Shown: piece by piece, positions 24,090 through 33,393 of the stretch
Layout: each line of letters starts with the position of its first letter
How positions within the stretch are numbered: position 1 is the first letter of the stretch
NCBI GenBank assembly: GCA_030615105.1
Contig: JAUWZV010000004.1
Location: forward strand, 1-43,989
From: Desulfobacteraceae bacterium
Lineage (GTDB): Bacteria > Desulfobacterota > DSM-4660 > Desulfatiglandales > B25-G16
Length of the DNA stretch: 43,989 nucleotides
Direction of reading: 5' to 3'
The notes under the pieces: generated by a model
What the model saw: only the letters and a program-made list of their open reading frames with translations
Databases searched by the model: none
Told to the model about the DNA's origin: nothing
Translations under genes and position numbers: made by a program

Positions 24090-25262
24090 TTAGCCCCATC
24101 TTCCGGGGATAGGTGTCTTACAGAACTTACACCTGCCATTATTTATATTAAATTCTGCAATATTATATCCTACTCTCTTAATCAGAATCTTATGACAGTT
24201 ATGGCAATAGGTATTGTATGCATCATGACTGGGGACATTCCCAAGATAGACATAATGTATTCCTTCCTTAATGGCTATATCCCTTAAAAGCTCAAGTGTT
24301 TTAACTGGGGTGGCTGGCAGTCTGTTCAATTTATATCGAGGAAAAAAGCGCAAAAAGTGCAGGGGATAATCAGGCCCGAGTTCCTTTAATATCCAGCCAC
24401 ACATTCTCTTTATCATCTCTGGTTTATCTATATATCCAGGTACTACAAGTGTGGTCATCTCAAACCAGACTCCTTTTTCGTGAAGAAGCTTAAATGTATT
24501 AAGTACTGGCTGAAGCCTTCCGCCATTAAGCCTCCTGTATGTATCATCGTCAAATGATTTGAGGTTTACGTTGGCAGCATCTAAGTATTTGGCGAGATCC
24601 TCCAATGGCCTTTTATTTATATATCCGTTAGAAACTAAAACATTTTTAATACCTTCTTCTCTTGCAAGCCTTGCGGTATCATACATATACTCGTAATAAG
24701 AGATAGGTTCTGAATAGGTATAGGCAATAGAGGGGATATTTTTTTCCTTGGTGATCCTGACAACATCGGCTGGAAAGAGTTCGTGATGACGAACCTCTTC
24801 AGGTTTTCTCTGGGAAATCTCCCAGTTCTGACAGTTGAGGCATCTGAAATTACAGCCAGTAGCCGCTATAGAAAATACATCGGTAGTTGGATAGAAATGA
24901 CTGAGGGGCTTTTTCTCAATGGGGTCAATATGAACGGCACATGGGTTACCATATGCAAGGGAGTAAAGCTTTCCTCCTATATTTATCTTTGACCTGCACA
25001 CACTCCTGTCTCCAGGGGTTAAGTAACATCTGTTTGGGCATACCATACACTGGACATCTTTACCATTTGTTGTATAGTAGAATCCCTCGATTGACCACTT
25101 CCAGAGTTTCTCGGGAGCATCGTTTTTAAAGACATGGCCCCTGATATCGGCCTTTTCCTCACCTTCATTTTTAGGCCAGAAACAGTGCCCTTCTGTTGTT
25201 ATGAGAAGGGACAAAAGCCCCATCTCTTTTAAGAATTCACTTCTGCTTATATATCGTTTCAT
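24090..25262 (-). CDS. amrS: AmmeMemoRadiSam-system radical SAM enzyme (AmrS)
   Basis: A 390-aa radical SAM protein. The [4Fe-4S]/SAM motif is CNFRCLNCQNW (about residue 138), preceded by the family's extra Cys cluster CMVCPNRCYL...C (about residues 73-90) and followed by a C-terminal CHNC...CKFC zinc-ribbon-like end. Residues 9-30 form a moderately hydrophobic stretch (FLKEMGLLSLLITTEGHCFW) not usual for a cytosolic radical SAM enzyme; it could be a membrane or export segment. It is the third gene after AMMECR1 and the spermidine-synthase-like gene. The reaction of this system is not established. Confidence 0.85.
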   Translation of the reverse strand: MKRYISRSEFLKEMGLLSLLITTEGHCFWPKNEGEEKADIRGHVFKNDAPEKLWKWSIEGFYYTTNGKDVQCMVCPNRCYLTPGDRSVCRSKINIGGKLYSLAYGNPCAVHIDPIEKKPLSHFYPTTDVFSIAATGCNFRCLNCQNWEISQRKPEEVRHHELFPADVVRITKEKNIPSIAYTYSEPISYYEYMYDTARLAREEGIKNVLVSNGYINKRPLEDLAKYLDAANVNLKSFDDDTYRRLNGGRLQPVLNTFKLLHEKGVWFEMTTLVVPGYIDKPEMIKRMCGWILKELGPDYPLHFLRFFPRYKLNRLPATPVKTLELLRDIAIKEGIHYVYLGNVPSHDAYNTYCHNCHKILIKRVGYNIAEFNINNGRCKFCKTPIPGRWG

Positions 25263-25283
25263 CTAATTACCCACGAGACAATT

Positions 25284-27371
25284 CTAACCTTTCAAGATCA
25301 CAAGAGTGCTTGCTATCTTTATGAAGATCAGGGCAATGATAGCTGCCTGAATACCCAAAAGAGGGATTAACAAGGTTCCAATTGCAAGGGTGCCAGCACC
25401 AGCGCCTACAAGGTCAGCGGCAAAGAGACCGGCTGCAGGACTTTTCTTCTCCCCAATTATCTCTGCTGCAACAGGAAACTGAACCCCGCATAGCATGGAA
25501 AAGGTAAAACCATATAAAAAAAAGACAATCTCCGGCATCATGCACTGGTAGAAGGTTACCCAGATCAGATAAGTCATAAGCAAAAGGATCATCCCGGCCT
25601 CTGCCATTATGAGCATATCTTTCCCCCTTTTTTTCCATCTATTTCCAAGTACCGCACCAGGCAAAAGGCCAAGCAAAAAACATGTAATTATAGCACCTAC
25701 CTTAAGATATATATAGCCATAGATTACCTGAAAGGAGAATAAAATTAACATCTCCACACCCATGACAGCAAAGCCAGTTGAAAAAAGAAGGTACTCCTCC
25801 TTTTTTATTAAGGATATGTAAAAAACAAGAAGCCCAATCAGGGTTGCAATAAACCAATTAGGTGAGGTCCCGTATTTTTTGAACCACTCTTTGAACATGA
25901 TGTTTATAACCCTGGGGTGAAAGTCAGTGTTAATAAACTCATCTGGATTAATGGATTCATTAATGGACTTTATCCTCTCCTTAGTAACATTGCCGTAGTA
26001 AAAGCCATCAATGTAAGATGTGGTAATGGATCTTTTTCTCAACTTTAAAGGAATATCAGCAGTGAGCTTTCCATCGCTTGCAAGGAAATAGACCTCCTCT
26101 CCTGGTATGAGGAGAACATTAAGAAAGTATTTTTTAACAGTATTGAAAATGGAGGATAATTTCTTTACCCTGACCTCTGATAAATAGGTAGGGTTTGCAA
26201 TGAGAGAGAAAGAGAGGATGCCATCTTTCTTTAAAATCCTCTTAGCCTTGTCAAAGAACTCACTCGTGTAAAATCGGTTTATCTGGAAGGTATCTGGTTC
26301 TGGCAGATCAAGGATAATAGCTGAATACCTTTTATTGGTATCAGCTATATATCTTCTTCCATCGGTAGGGATGATAGTAACCTTTCCTTCAGGACTTAAA
26401 AGACCATATTGGCTTGCCACCTTAATCAATGCAGGATCTAACTCCACATAATCTATGCGGCGAGGAGAGTATTTCAAGATCTCATTAAATGTTTCACCCA
26501 TACCCCCAGATACCAGAAGAACATCTTCTATTTTATCAAGCTGGCAGAGGGGATAGTGGACCTTCTCCTCGCTATTGATTACGTTGAAGGTGGAAAAGAT
26601 AGGTGTTCCAGATTCCCAGAAGGAATATTGCCCTTTTTCTTTGGTCAGCACTATTCTCCCATAGGGCGATTCCTGGTAATTGACTATATTCGGGCCATAT
26701 TGGTTATAAAGGGTCCAAAGTTCGAACCTTTTTTCAAAGGCAAGGGTAAAAAAGAGGGTGACGGATAAAAAGGCCACCAAAAAAAGGAGATATCTTTTTA
26801 AACAGATAATAAGGACAAGAGAAATAAGGATTAAAAGAAATGAGGTGAAGGCTATTATCTTAAAAGGGCTAAAGTAATATACCAAAATAAAACTAAATAA
26901 AATCCCACCGGTTATATCCCCTATATTGTCAGTTATGTATAATGCTCCTGATGTAAATTCTCTGCCCTTTGCCTTGATAACAGTAAGTGAGTAAGGGAGT
27001 ATAAAACCAATCAAGAAGGTGTAGGGTGCACTTAAGATCAGAATGAAAAAAAAGATAGGATAAAAACCTGGAGATTCTCCATGGATAAAGATGGTGTCTC
27101 TGAAAAACCTTATTGCAATTATCTGAATCAACGGAAAGAGGCCTATTATGAGGACAAGGATTGAATAGAGGGTGACGGATTTTTTTTTAAAAAATTTTGA
27201 TGCAAGAGAGCCAAGCCCGCTAACCATCAACCAGCAAAAAAGAACAAGGGAGATCGTAATCTCATTACCGGAAAACTGGGAAAGAAATTCTCTTACTGTG
27301 ATTATTTGAACAGCTATAGAGGATATTCCCGCCCCAATAATGGATATTATTATAAGATTGGTAAGATTCAT
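25284..27371 (-). CDS. Spermidine synthase-like methyltransferase fold with N- and C-terminal membrane domains
   Basis: A 695-aa fused membrane protein. Residues about 1-215 hold seven or so membrane helices, about 235-470 a spermidine-synthase/methyltransferase-like domain with the nucleotide loop VLLVSGGMGETFNE and YVELDP, and about 500-695 another block of helices (GAVLGNRWKK, PAAGLFAADLVGAGAGTLAIG). This is the architecture annotated as fused MFS/spermidine synthase. Acid residues that bind polyamine in true spermidine synthases cannot be confirmed, so the activity is open. It lies between AMMECR1 and AmrS with 45- and 21-base gaps, so the three probably form an operon. Confidence 0.8.
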   Translation of the reverse strand: MNLTNLIIISIIGAGISSIAVQIITVREFLSQFSGNEITISLVLFCWLMVSGLGSLASKFFKKKSVTLYSILVLIIGLFPLIQIIAIRFFRDTIFIHGESPGFYPIFFFILILSAPYTFLIGFILPYSLTVIKAKGREFTSGALYITDNIGDITGGILFSFILVYYFSPFKIIAFTSFLLILISLVLIICLKRYLLFLVAFLSVTLFFTLAFEKRFELWTLYNQYGPNIVNYQESPYGRIVLTKEKGQYSFWESGTPIFSTFNVINSEEKVHYPLCQLDKIEDVLLVSGGMGETFNEILKYSPRRIDYVELDPALIKVASQYGLLSPEGKVTIIPTDGRRYIADTNKRYSAIILDLPEPDTFQINRFYTSEFFDKAKRILKKDGILSFSLIANPTYLSEVRVKKLSSIFNTVKKYFLNVLLIPGEEVYFLASDGKLTADIPLKLRKRSITTSYIDGFYYGNVTKERIKSINESINPDEFINTDFHPRVINIMFKEWFKKYGTSPNWFIATLIGLLVFYISLIKKEEYLLFSTGFAVMGVEMLILFSFQVIYGYIYLKVGAIITCFLLGLLPGAVLGNRWKKRGKDMLIMAEAGMILLLMTYLIWVTFYQCMMPEIVFFLYGFTFSMLCGVQFPVAAEIIGEKKSPAAGLFAADLVGAGAGTLAIGTLLIPLLGIQAAIIALIFIKIASTLVILKG

Positions 27372-27416
27372 TACGTACCAGGTCTTATGGAAAATCGAAG
27401 ATCTTGTGGGTTGTTG

Positions 27417-28151
27417 TCATTTCAATTTTTCCTCTTCAAATGCCTGAACCTGGTAGGTGGATACCTGGAGTTTCTCTGTCTTCCAGCTATCGGCAGAAAG
27501 TCCTGCCTTCAAACAGAGATGTGATAAAAACTCTTCCTTCTTAGGAAGTTGTTCCCAGACCTGGGGCAGAAACGTGGCCTCGTGAAATCCCATTTTTATA
27601 ATTACCCCGTGTATTCCTGGTCTCAATTTTTTCAAAAGATCTTCGGTATCTGTATAGGAAAGCTCCTTGGGGGCAGTAAGGACACTTATCTCAATCTCTA
27701 TTCTGTCGAATTCCTCTTTTGATAAAGAATGGAACCTGGGATCCCTGAAGGCCGCATTAATAGCATTTACTTTTATCCCTTCAATCAATGTTTCTCGAGG
27801 TATAATATGCCCAATACATCCTCTCAAGTCACCCTCTATGGTAATAGTAACAAAGGTGCCGAGTTTTTTTTGAAATATCTTTGGCATGTCTTCCCAGTCA
27901 ATTTGGGGCTCCTCTAATTTAAACAATCTATTGTTTATAGTTTTTCTGGCCACCCCTAAAAGATATTTTCCTTCATCTTCAGATAGCCACTTTGTTGTAT
28001 CCATTTTCTCATCCCCCTTTTTATTAACCGGTGTTTTACCCTCTTTTTTTTGCTGCTTATCATTTTTTTCAGGATATAATGCTCCAGAACCAAGTAGGCA
28101 GGAAAATAGAATAAAAATAGTAAGAGATAATAGGAATTTTTTGTTCACCAT
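27417..28151 (-). CDS. AMMECR1-domain protein (AmmeMemoRadiSam protein A) with a signal/lipobox N-terminus
   Basis: A 244-aa protein. Residues 1-25 form a signal peptide (KKFLLSLTIFILFSCLLGSG) with a lipobox-like LFSC, so it may be a lipoprotein anchored at Cys17. Residues about 55-240 are the AMMECR1 domain: LGTFVTITIEGDLRGCIGHI (with the invariant LRGCIG), AAFRDPRF, EIEISVLTAP and EATFLPQVWEQ. AMMECR1 proteins are usually cytoplasmic, so the exported form is notable. GGGGGAAGA lies just before the ATG; a GTG at the second codon would space better. First gene of the cluster. Confidence 0.85.
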   Translation of the reverse strand: MVNKKFLLSLTIFILFSCLLGSGALYPEKNDKQQKKEGKTPVNKKGDEKMDTTKWLSEDEGKYLLGVARKTINNRLFKLEEPQIDWEDMPKIFQKKLGTFVTITIEGDLRGCIGHIIPRETLIEGIKVNAINAAFRDPRFHSLSKEEFDRIEIEISVLTAPKELSYTDTEDLLKKLRPGIHGVIIKMGFHEATFLPQVWEQLPKKEEFLSHLCLKAGLSADSWKTEKLQVSTYQVQAFEEEKLK

Positions 28152-28196
28152 TCTTCCCCCCGGGGCTTAAGCTCTATGGGCTGGATGCAAGGCTAT

Positions 28197-28202
28197 ATTA
28201 TA
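28197..28202 (-). promoter_or_regulatory. Candidate -10 box for the AMMECR1 cluster
   Basis: Perfect TATAAT on the minus strand, 46 bases upstream of the AMMECR1 start. No convincing -35 hexamer at 16-18 bases. Confidence 0.3.
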
Positions 28203-28422
28203 CCCCGAAAGTTTTTTAACACTATAGAAAAATATGATAAATTTCCAAATTTCTTCATGTAAAATTTGACATTTGACATTGATTTGGGCTTTGACCTTTG
28301 ACATTTAACATTTTTTACTTTGTATCATTTTAATAAATCTGTCAAAATCATTTTTTAGCATCTTCTTGGCATAGTAGTATAGTATAAAGGCAAAAGCGAA
28401 AAGTAAAAGATTTTAACATTTA

Positions 28423-28470
28423 CCCTGTTAAATCCCCGTTGTGGGCCACCAGAGGTGGCATTTAACAGGG
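28423..28470. repeat. Nested hairpin 20 bases upstream of the AddB-like start
   Basis: Perfect outer arms CCCTGTTAAAT (28423-28433) and ATTTAACAGGG (28460-28470), with an inner hairpin GCCACC-AGA-GGTGGC (28445-28459). It sits in the 5' leader of the next gene, which has no visible ribosome-binding site, so it may affect translation or simply be a repeat. Confidence 0.65.
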
Positions 28471-28489
28471 CAGATAAATCCAACATCTT

Positions 28490-31400
28490 ATGACTCAGAT
28501 CACATACCTGATAGGCCAGACAGTTGAGGTGAGAAGAAGACTCCTTAAGGAAGATATGGCTTCTAAGGGAGCTTCCTTTAGGAATTCCCTCCATATAATC
28601 CCCACCCGTAACATGCTCAGGGAACTGGAAGGCCAGGGACCTGGCTGGCTCAGCAGGCCAGTAGATACACTTATCTCTATTATTGGCAGGATATTTTATG
28701 ATGATATCTTCTATCAATCCTTTAAGGATTTCTCCTATATGGATGATACTATGAAAGAGCTGGCAGTTAGGGTTATCCTGAATAATAGATATGAGATGCC
28801 TGATGGGCTAAAATATTTTTTCCCCTTATTTAGCCCACATTTAAGAAATGAAACCCTGTCTGGCGTATACCAACATATCTTGGGATTTTTTTCCCTTTTG
28901 GTGAGCAACAATTTTGAAGATAGATTTGTTGATCAACTTTCCCGTAAGATAATCATGTTGGATGATATAAGGCCCGGGGCCGGAGAAGAGAGGTATGCCC
29001 TCGATACAGATCTCGCCTTACTCTTTGGTGATTATGAGGAATTTAAAAGAAGCAACCGCTTTTACGATAATGAAGATATAATTGGTAGTGTGCGATCTTT
29101 CCTGGCCGGTGGTAACCCCCCAGGCCTTTTAAAAGATGTTAATGTTATTGTCTTTGATGGATTTATCAGTATCAACAGGAAAGAGGAAGAGATCCTATTT
29201 TATCTATTCAAAAATGTAGACGAGGTTCTCTGGCTCCTTGATTTTGACCCCCAGGTAGATGATCCCATTAATGCATTCAAAGAGGTATCTGGAGATGAAA
29301 GAGATGGCAAGTCCGGGGAATATGAGGCCTTTAGGATCTTTACATCTCTCCTTTCTCTAATGGAAAGAATAGAGAAGGCTGGATTTCCCACCCTCATTAA
29401 AAGAGCCCCAGCCCAGAAATTCAAAAATCCTTTTGCCATAGGCCTTTATGGGTCGGGCAGATACGATAATAGTAAAGAAAAAGGACTAAGGATAAGGTCT
29501 TTCAATACAAGGCTGGATGAGATTAGGGGGATTGCAAGCGAAATAAAGAAGATTTCAAACCTGAAAAAAATAGATGACCTCAGTGGAATAAGGGTCATCT
29601 TCCCTGATTTAAATGAGTATTCTTCTGTTATTTATGAGATATTTCCAGAATATGGAATCCCTTTCAATATAGGTAAGGGCTTACCTCTTGTTTCATCTCC
29701 TATATCAACACTCTTTCAACTGATAATCGATATTCCCCTCAATGGTTACAGGAGAGATGATATACAGAAATTTTTCTCATCCAGTCTCGTTTCCCCGATT
29801 AAAAGTAAGATGGATAAGGAAAAACAACTTAATTGGCTGATGCTTTTGGGAGATGAGGGAGCCTTTTTTGCCGAAGAAAGAATGTCAGATGTTGCCACCT
29901 TTTTGGAGTCAAGATGTAATGACAAGGAAGAATGTCGACTTGATATAGCCTCTGTAGATAGAGTTGCCAGGCAATGTGGTATTAAAGGTGGAAAGGTAGT
30001 TACTGACTGGTTGCCCCGTGCAAGAGATTGGTTCTTTTCCCTTTATACCAACTGCCCTGAAGATAAAAAGAGGGCAGATATTCTCTCCGATTATTATCTC
30101 TTCATCTATCAGCTTTTTTACTTAAATGAGAGCCTTAAACCTTTTGGGAATTTGTTACGTAAGAGAAATCCAAAGGAAACTGTTCAAGGCCTTTTTTATT
30201 TGCTTGATATATTTGGTATTCAAAACAAAATTCTTTTGCTCCTCAAAGATGAAAAAGGTCTTGACCGGGAGGTGATCGAGAGGATTATCAGAAGAGATAT
30301 AAGGGCCTTAAATACATTGAAAGATCTTGCAATCAGGGTAGCCAGGGACCTGGAGAAAACAGAGTCATATTTGGCTTCCAGTAAAAGCATCCCTCTGCTG
30401 GAACGTTTTAAAAGAGGGTTCAATAGACTTCTCAATCGTACCAGGATTGTGGAGGATCTATATAAAGGGGCCGTGGATATATCTGAATGGCCCGATGTAA
30501 TGGGGTGCTCATTTGATTTTATCTTTGCCGGGGGCTTAAGTGCCGATGAATTTCCCCTTAAGGAGCCAGATGATTTTATCATACCTGAGAGTTCAGGCGG
30601 GCATCTAAGGAAGATAGATCTTGTGGATCAATCACGGCATCTTTTTAGTCATATTCTTTGTAATTACCGGAATGATCTTTATCTATCTTATCCTAAAAGA
30701 ATAAAGGAAAAAGATGCTCAGCCATCCCCAGTCCTGCTGGATATGGTCGCAATGAAAAACGATGGATCCCCCTATTCTGGGATAGAGGAGTTAGAAAAGA
30801 CGTTTCCCTGGGAAGAGAATCCTTACTTTACAAGCAATGAAGAATTTATGAATACAGTCGAGGTAGAAAAAAAGATCCCTATCCCGATAAAAGAAAGCCA
30901 GTTCACCCATAAGCATATTCTCCTGGGTGACCATAGTTTTCTTAATGAATCGGTGATAAGGAGCGCACGTTCCTTGATGGCAAGGAGCTCTGTTGACGGG
31001 CTTTCAGAGTATGATGGGCTTGTTTTTAGCTCACAAAACTTCCCTGAATATCTCTCCAATTTCAGGGATATATTTTCTACTTCAAGGCTGGATATGATGG
31101 CAAACTGCCCTTTACGCTATCTCTTTGGCGAGGTCTTTTCTCTCGAGCCCATAGAGGAGGTAGAAGAGGAGGTATCTTTAAGGGATATAGGCTCTCATGT
31201 TCATGCAATATTGAAGATGATCTTTGATGAATTGAAAAAAAATGGTGAAAATGTGGCCTCAATTGGTCTATCCAAGGCCTTTGCCCTGGCAAGGGAAATT
31301 GGGGAACACTATTTTTCTCACCTAAAATACTTAGAAGGATTAGATTTTTTCGAGACACAAAAAAGGGATATTATGGATGGCTTGGAGACAACATCTACAT

Positions 31401-32248
31401 TGACTGAGCATGGGCTTCCCAAAAGGGAGGGCCTGCTTGCCCAGATCCTCCGTTTTGAAGAACAAAATCTGAATAATGAGCGAATAATAGCCCTTGAATA
31501 CTGGTTTGGAGATAAAGCAAATAATCCAGTTATGATAGGCAAAGTTAGGATAAGGGGTTATATAGATAGGATAAATAGGTTGCCTGGAAAAGAAAATATT
31601 TTCCTTACCTATGACTATAAAACCGGAAGGGCCCCTACACTGAGTGAAATCAAGAAAGGGCTCTCCTTTCAACTCCCTGGTTATATATCGGCAATACAGA
31701 AGGAAAAGCATCCAAAAGGTGTAATGGCGAGATATTACTTGGTAAAAAGAAGATCCCTTTCCGAGGGTAATCCCTTTACTTCCCCTATCAATTATAATTA
31801 TGCTCAAAAAACCGGAATTGATCTCAGTGGAATCAAACTGATAGGGGATTATGCCGATCGGCTAATCAGCCTATTAAAAAGAGGTATCTTTCATCATTCA
31901 ACTGATGAACTTATCTGTTCCTTTTGTGAATTCAAATATGCCTGTTATAAAAACACAAGGCGGATAGCTCACCTTATAGATTCAGGGGTCTTTCCTGATT
32001 TATATTCTGGAAGGAAAAATCTGGAAAGATGGAAAAAGGCAGAAAATTTTCAAAAAATGTGGAAAGAGATTCAAAAAAAGATAGATGATCCAGCCGAAAT
32101 AAAGAGTGAGGCAAAGAGGAGAGATAATTTTGAGAAAGTAATGGAATTTAAGGAATGGTTAGAAGAAAACAGGCAATCTCTCCCTTTTGATGAAAGGTAC
32201 ATCGACCAAATAATCGAAGAGATAGGGGATTATCAGAAGTCCTTTTAA
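28490..32248 (+). CDS. AddB-like PD-(D/E)XK nuclease/inactivated helicase (1252 aa)
   Basis: A large protein resembling AddB of the AddAB recombination nuclease. The N-terminal helicase-like half lacks a Walker A P-loop (the equivalent stretch is ITYLIGQTVEVRRRL), so ATPase activity there is unlikely. The C-terminal nuclease (about residues 860-1160) shows SRLDMMANCPLRYLFG with a Cys near 873, the catalytic strand YDYKTGRAP near 1040, QLPGY, and CSFCEFKYAC (Cys near 1143, 1146, 1152). These four Cys match the Fe-S staple of AddB-type nucleases. AddA is not adjacent on either side. No Shine-Dalgarno site is visible before 28490; a hairpin lies in the leader. Confidence 0.8.
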   Translation: MTQITYLIGQTVEVRRRLLKEDMASKGASFRNSLHIIPTRNMLRELEGQGPGWLSRPVDTLISIIGRIFYDDIFYQSFKDFSYMDDTMKELAVRVILNNRYEMPDGLKYFFPLFSPHLRNETLSGVYQHILGFFSLLVSNNFEDRFVDQLSRKIIMLDDIRPGAGEERYALDTDLALLFGDYEEFKRSNRFYDNEDIIGSVRSFLAGGNPPGLLKDVNVIVFDGFISINRKEEEILFYLFKNVDEVLWLLDFDPQVDDPINAFKEVSGDERDGKSGEYEAFRIFTSLLSLMERIEKAGFPTLIKRAPAQKFKNPFAIGLYGSGRYDNSKEKGLRIRSFNTRLDEIRGIASEIKKISNLKKIDDLSGIRVIFPDLNEYSSVIYEIFPEYGIPFNIGKGLPLVSSPISTLFQLIIDIPLNGYRRDDIQKFFSSSLVSPIKSKMDKEKQLNWLMLLGDEGAFFAEERMSDVATFLESRCNDKEECRLDIASVDRVARQCGIKGGKVVTDWLPRARDWFFSLYTNCPEDKKRADILSDYYLFIYQLFYLNESLKPFGNLLRKRNPKETVQGLFYLLDIFGIQNKILLLLKDEKGLDREVIERIIRRDIRALNTLKDLAIRVARDLEKTESYLASSKSIPLLERFKRGFNRLLNRTRIVEDLYKGAVDISEWPDVMGCSFDFIFAGGLSADEFPLKEPDDFIIPESSGGHLRKIDLVDQSRHLFSHILCNYRNDLYLSYPKRIKEKDAQPSPVLLDMVAMKNDGSPYSGIEELEKTFPWEENPYFTSNEEFMNTVEVEKKIPIPIKESQFTHKHILLGDHSFLNESVIRSARSLMARSSVDGLSEYDGLVFSSQNFPEYLSNFRDIFSTSRLDMMANCPLRYLFGEVFSLEPIEEVEEEVSLRDIGSHVHAILKMIFDELKKNGENVASIGLSKAFALAREIGEHYFSHLKYLEGLDFFETQKRDIMDGLETTSTLTEHGLPKREGLLAQILRFEEQNLNNERIIALEYWFGDKANNPVMIGKVRIRGYIDRINRLPGKENIFLTYDYKTGRAPTLSEIKKGLSFQLPGYISAIQKEKHPKGVMARYYLVKRRSLSEGNPFTSPINYNYAQKTGIDLSGIKLIGDYADRLISLLKRGIFHHSTDELICSFCEFKYACYKNTRRIAHLIDSGVFPDLYSGRKNLERWKKAENFQKMWKEIQKKIDDPAEIKSEAKRRDNFEKVMEFKEWLEENRQSLPFDERYIDQIIEEIGDYQKSF

Positions 32249-32462
32249 TCTTTCCTGTGTCAAGGGCCACCACCCTAATCCATACCCAGTCCAGAGGGAA
32301 AACTCCCTTTATGTGACATGCATCAAATATCCACCGCCCTCTAACTCTATAATGTTTTATACCTACCTTTAGAGGGAAAATTGCAGAGTATAGGGCGTAT
32401 TTCTTGATAAATTGCCGCAACAGGTAGCCTTGACCAATAATGTAATTAAATGGTATTCTCAC
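32148..32462 (-). CDS. Possible ORF or remnant (104 aa), antisense to the AddB 3' end
   Basis: Starts with GTG at 32462 and has no ribosome-binding site. The first 75 codons lie in DNA otherwise empty (32249-32542) and read like a coherent protein (SAIFPLKVGIKHYRVRGRW, then GVFPLDWVWIRVVALDTG). The last 30 codons are antisense to the AddB-like gene and look like read-through. I do not recognise a family; it may be a gene tail rather than a working gene. Confidence 0.25.
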   Translation of the reverse strand: MRIPFNYIIGQGYLLRQFIKKYALYSAIFPLKVGIKHYRVRGRWIFDACHIKGVFPLDWVWIRVVALDTGKIKRTSDNPLSLRLFGRCTFHQKGEIACFLLTIP

Positions 32463-32542
32463 TTATATTTCAACAAAATAGATATTAACCCTTAAAAGAG
32501 AGAGCCATGAATTGATTGCCTTATTTAAAAGGAGAATGGAAT

Positions 32543-32833
32543 ATGAAAAAATATGAAATTCTTAAAATGCTTGAAAGAATAAGAGGAGAGGTTAAGCAGA
32601 AATATAAAGCGGATATAAAGGGAATTTTTGGTTCTTATGCCAGAGGGGATAATAGAAAGGAAAGCGATATAGATGTACTGGTTGATTTTGAAGAAGAGGC
32701 CGACCTTTTTGATCTTGTAGGGCTTTCCCTATTTCTTGAGAAAAAGTTAAACTGTCAGGTTGATATAGTTCCTCAAGGTTCGCTTCGAGAAGAAATAAAA
32801 CCATATGTTTTGAAGGAGGTCATGTATCTATGA
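32543..32833 (+). CDS. mntA: MntA-type minimal nucleotidyltransferase antitoxin
   Basis: A 96-aa MNT with an intact GSX10DXD motif (GSYARGDNRKESDID, about residues 31-45) and a further Asp in QVDIVPQG. In MntA/HepT systems this enzyme transfers AMP to a Tyr of the HEPN toxin and so silences it. ATG 32543 follows AAGGAG by eight bases; an earlier in-frame start at 32516 is less likely. It overlaps hepT by four bases (ATGA). Confidence 0.88.
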   Translation: MKKYEILKMLERIRGEVKQKYKADIKGIFGSYARGDNRKESDIDVLVDFEEEADLFDLVGLSLFLEKKLNCQVDIVPQGSLREEIKPYVLKEVMYL

Positions 32834-33171
32834 GAGATTACAAGCTCTATTTGAAAGACATCGTTGAAGCTATGGAAGCCATAGAAAATTTTGTAGAAGG
32901 TATAGAACTCGATGAATTCAAACAAGATGATAAGACATCAAGCGCAGTTATCAGAAAGTTTGAAGTCATAGGAGAAGCCACAAAAAGAATTCCGGAAGAC
33001 ATCAGACATAAATACTCTCAGATTCCGTGGAAAGAGATGGCAGGAATGAGGGATAAACTTATACACTTTTATTTTGGTGTTGATTACAAGCTTGTTTGGA
33101 AAACCATAAAACATAGAATACCGCAGATAAAACCTGTAATACGCCAAATCATGGAAGATTTAGGTAATTAG
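32830..33171 (+). CDS. hepT: HepT-type HEPN ribonuclease toxin (DUF86)
   Basis: A 113-aa DUF86 HEPN protein. The active-site motif RX4HXY is intact (RDKLIHFYF, about residues 75-83); it contains the Tyr that MntA modifies. Other family marks are AVIRKFEVIGEATKRIP and WKEMAGMRDK. Coupled to mntA by an ATGA overlap. This second MNT/HEPN locus belongs to a different HEPN branch from the one at 6450-7198. Confidence 0.9.
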   Translation: MRDYKLYLKDIVEAMEAIENFVEGIELDEFKQDDKTSSAVIRKFEVIGEATKRIPEDIRHKYSQIPWKEMAGMRDKLIHFYFGVDYKLVWKTIKHRIPQIKPVIRQIMEDLGN

Positions 33172-33334
33172 ATGAGAATTTTGTATAAGAAAAAAATTTG
33201 ATCCCCTTTATTCAGGAGAGGAGAAGGAAACCATAGAGTTTGAAAATAGATAAGAAGCATCTTGAGCAACACCGCACGGCACAATGGATAATATAGCATA
33301 AGAGGCTTTTACGTGCCAAGCGGACTCACCAAAA

Positions 33335-33349
33335 TCCCGCTTTGCGGGA
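33335..33349. repeat. CCCGC-TTT-GCGGG hairpin with conserved right flank
   Basis: TCCCGC (33335-33340), TTT, GCGGGA (33344-33349), then ATTCTTTT. The flank resembles that of the hairpin at 36418-36434. It lies downstream of hepT and could act as a weak terminator. The remaining gap 33172-33393 shows no gene. Confidence 0.5.
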
Positions 33350-33393
33350 ATTCTTTTCTGTTGAGAACGTTAGGTTACGAACATTGGAGAAAA

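Larger units (their letters stand above)
28152..28489. other. Divergent intergenic region with TTTGACATT repeats and a hairpin
   Basis: Separates the AMMECR1 cluster from the AddB-like gene. It contains repeated TTTGACATT-like words at 28265-28315 and the palindrome at 28423-28470. On the minus strand TATAAT (28197-28202) is a good -10 for the AMMECR1 cluster, but the -35 is poor. Confidence 0.5.

Noticed and set aside
33280-33380. Possible attC site (GTTAGGT core at about 33370) after mntA-hepT
   Set aside because: No matching left core near the hepT stop and no long imperfect palindrome between; only a short CCCGC hairpin.
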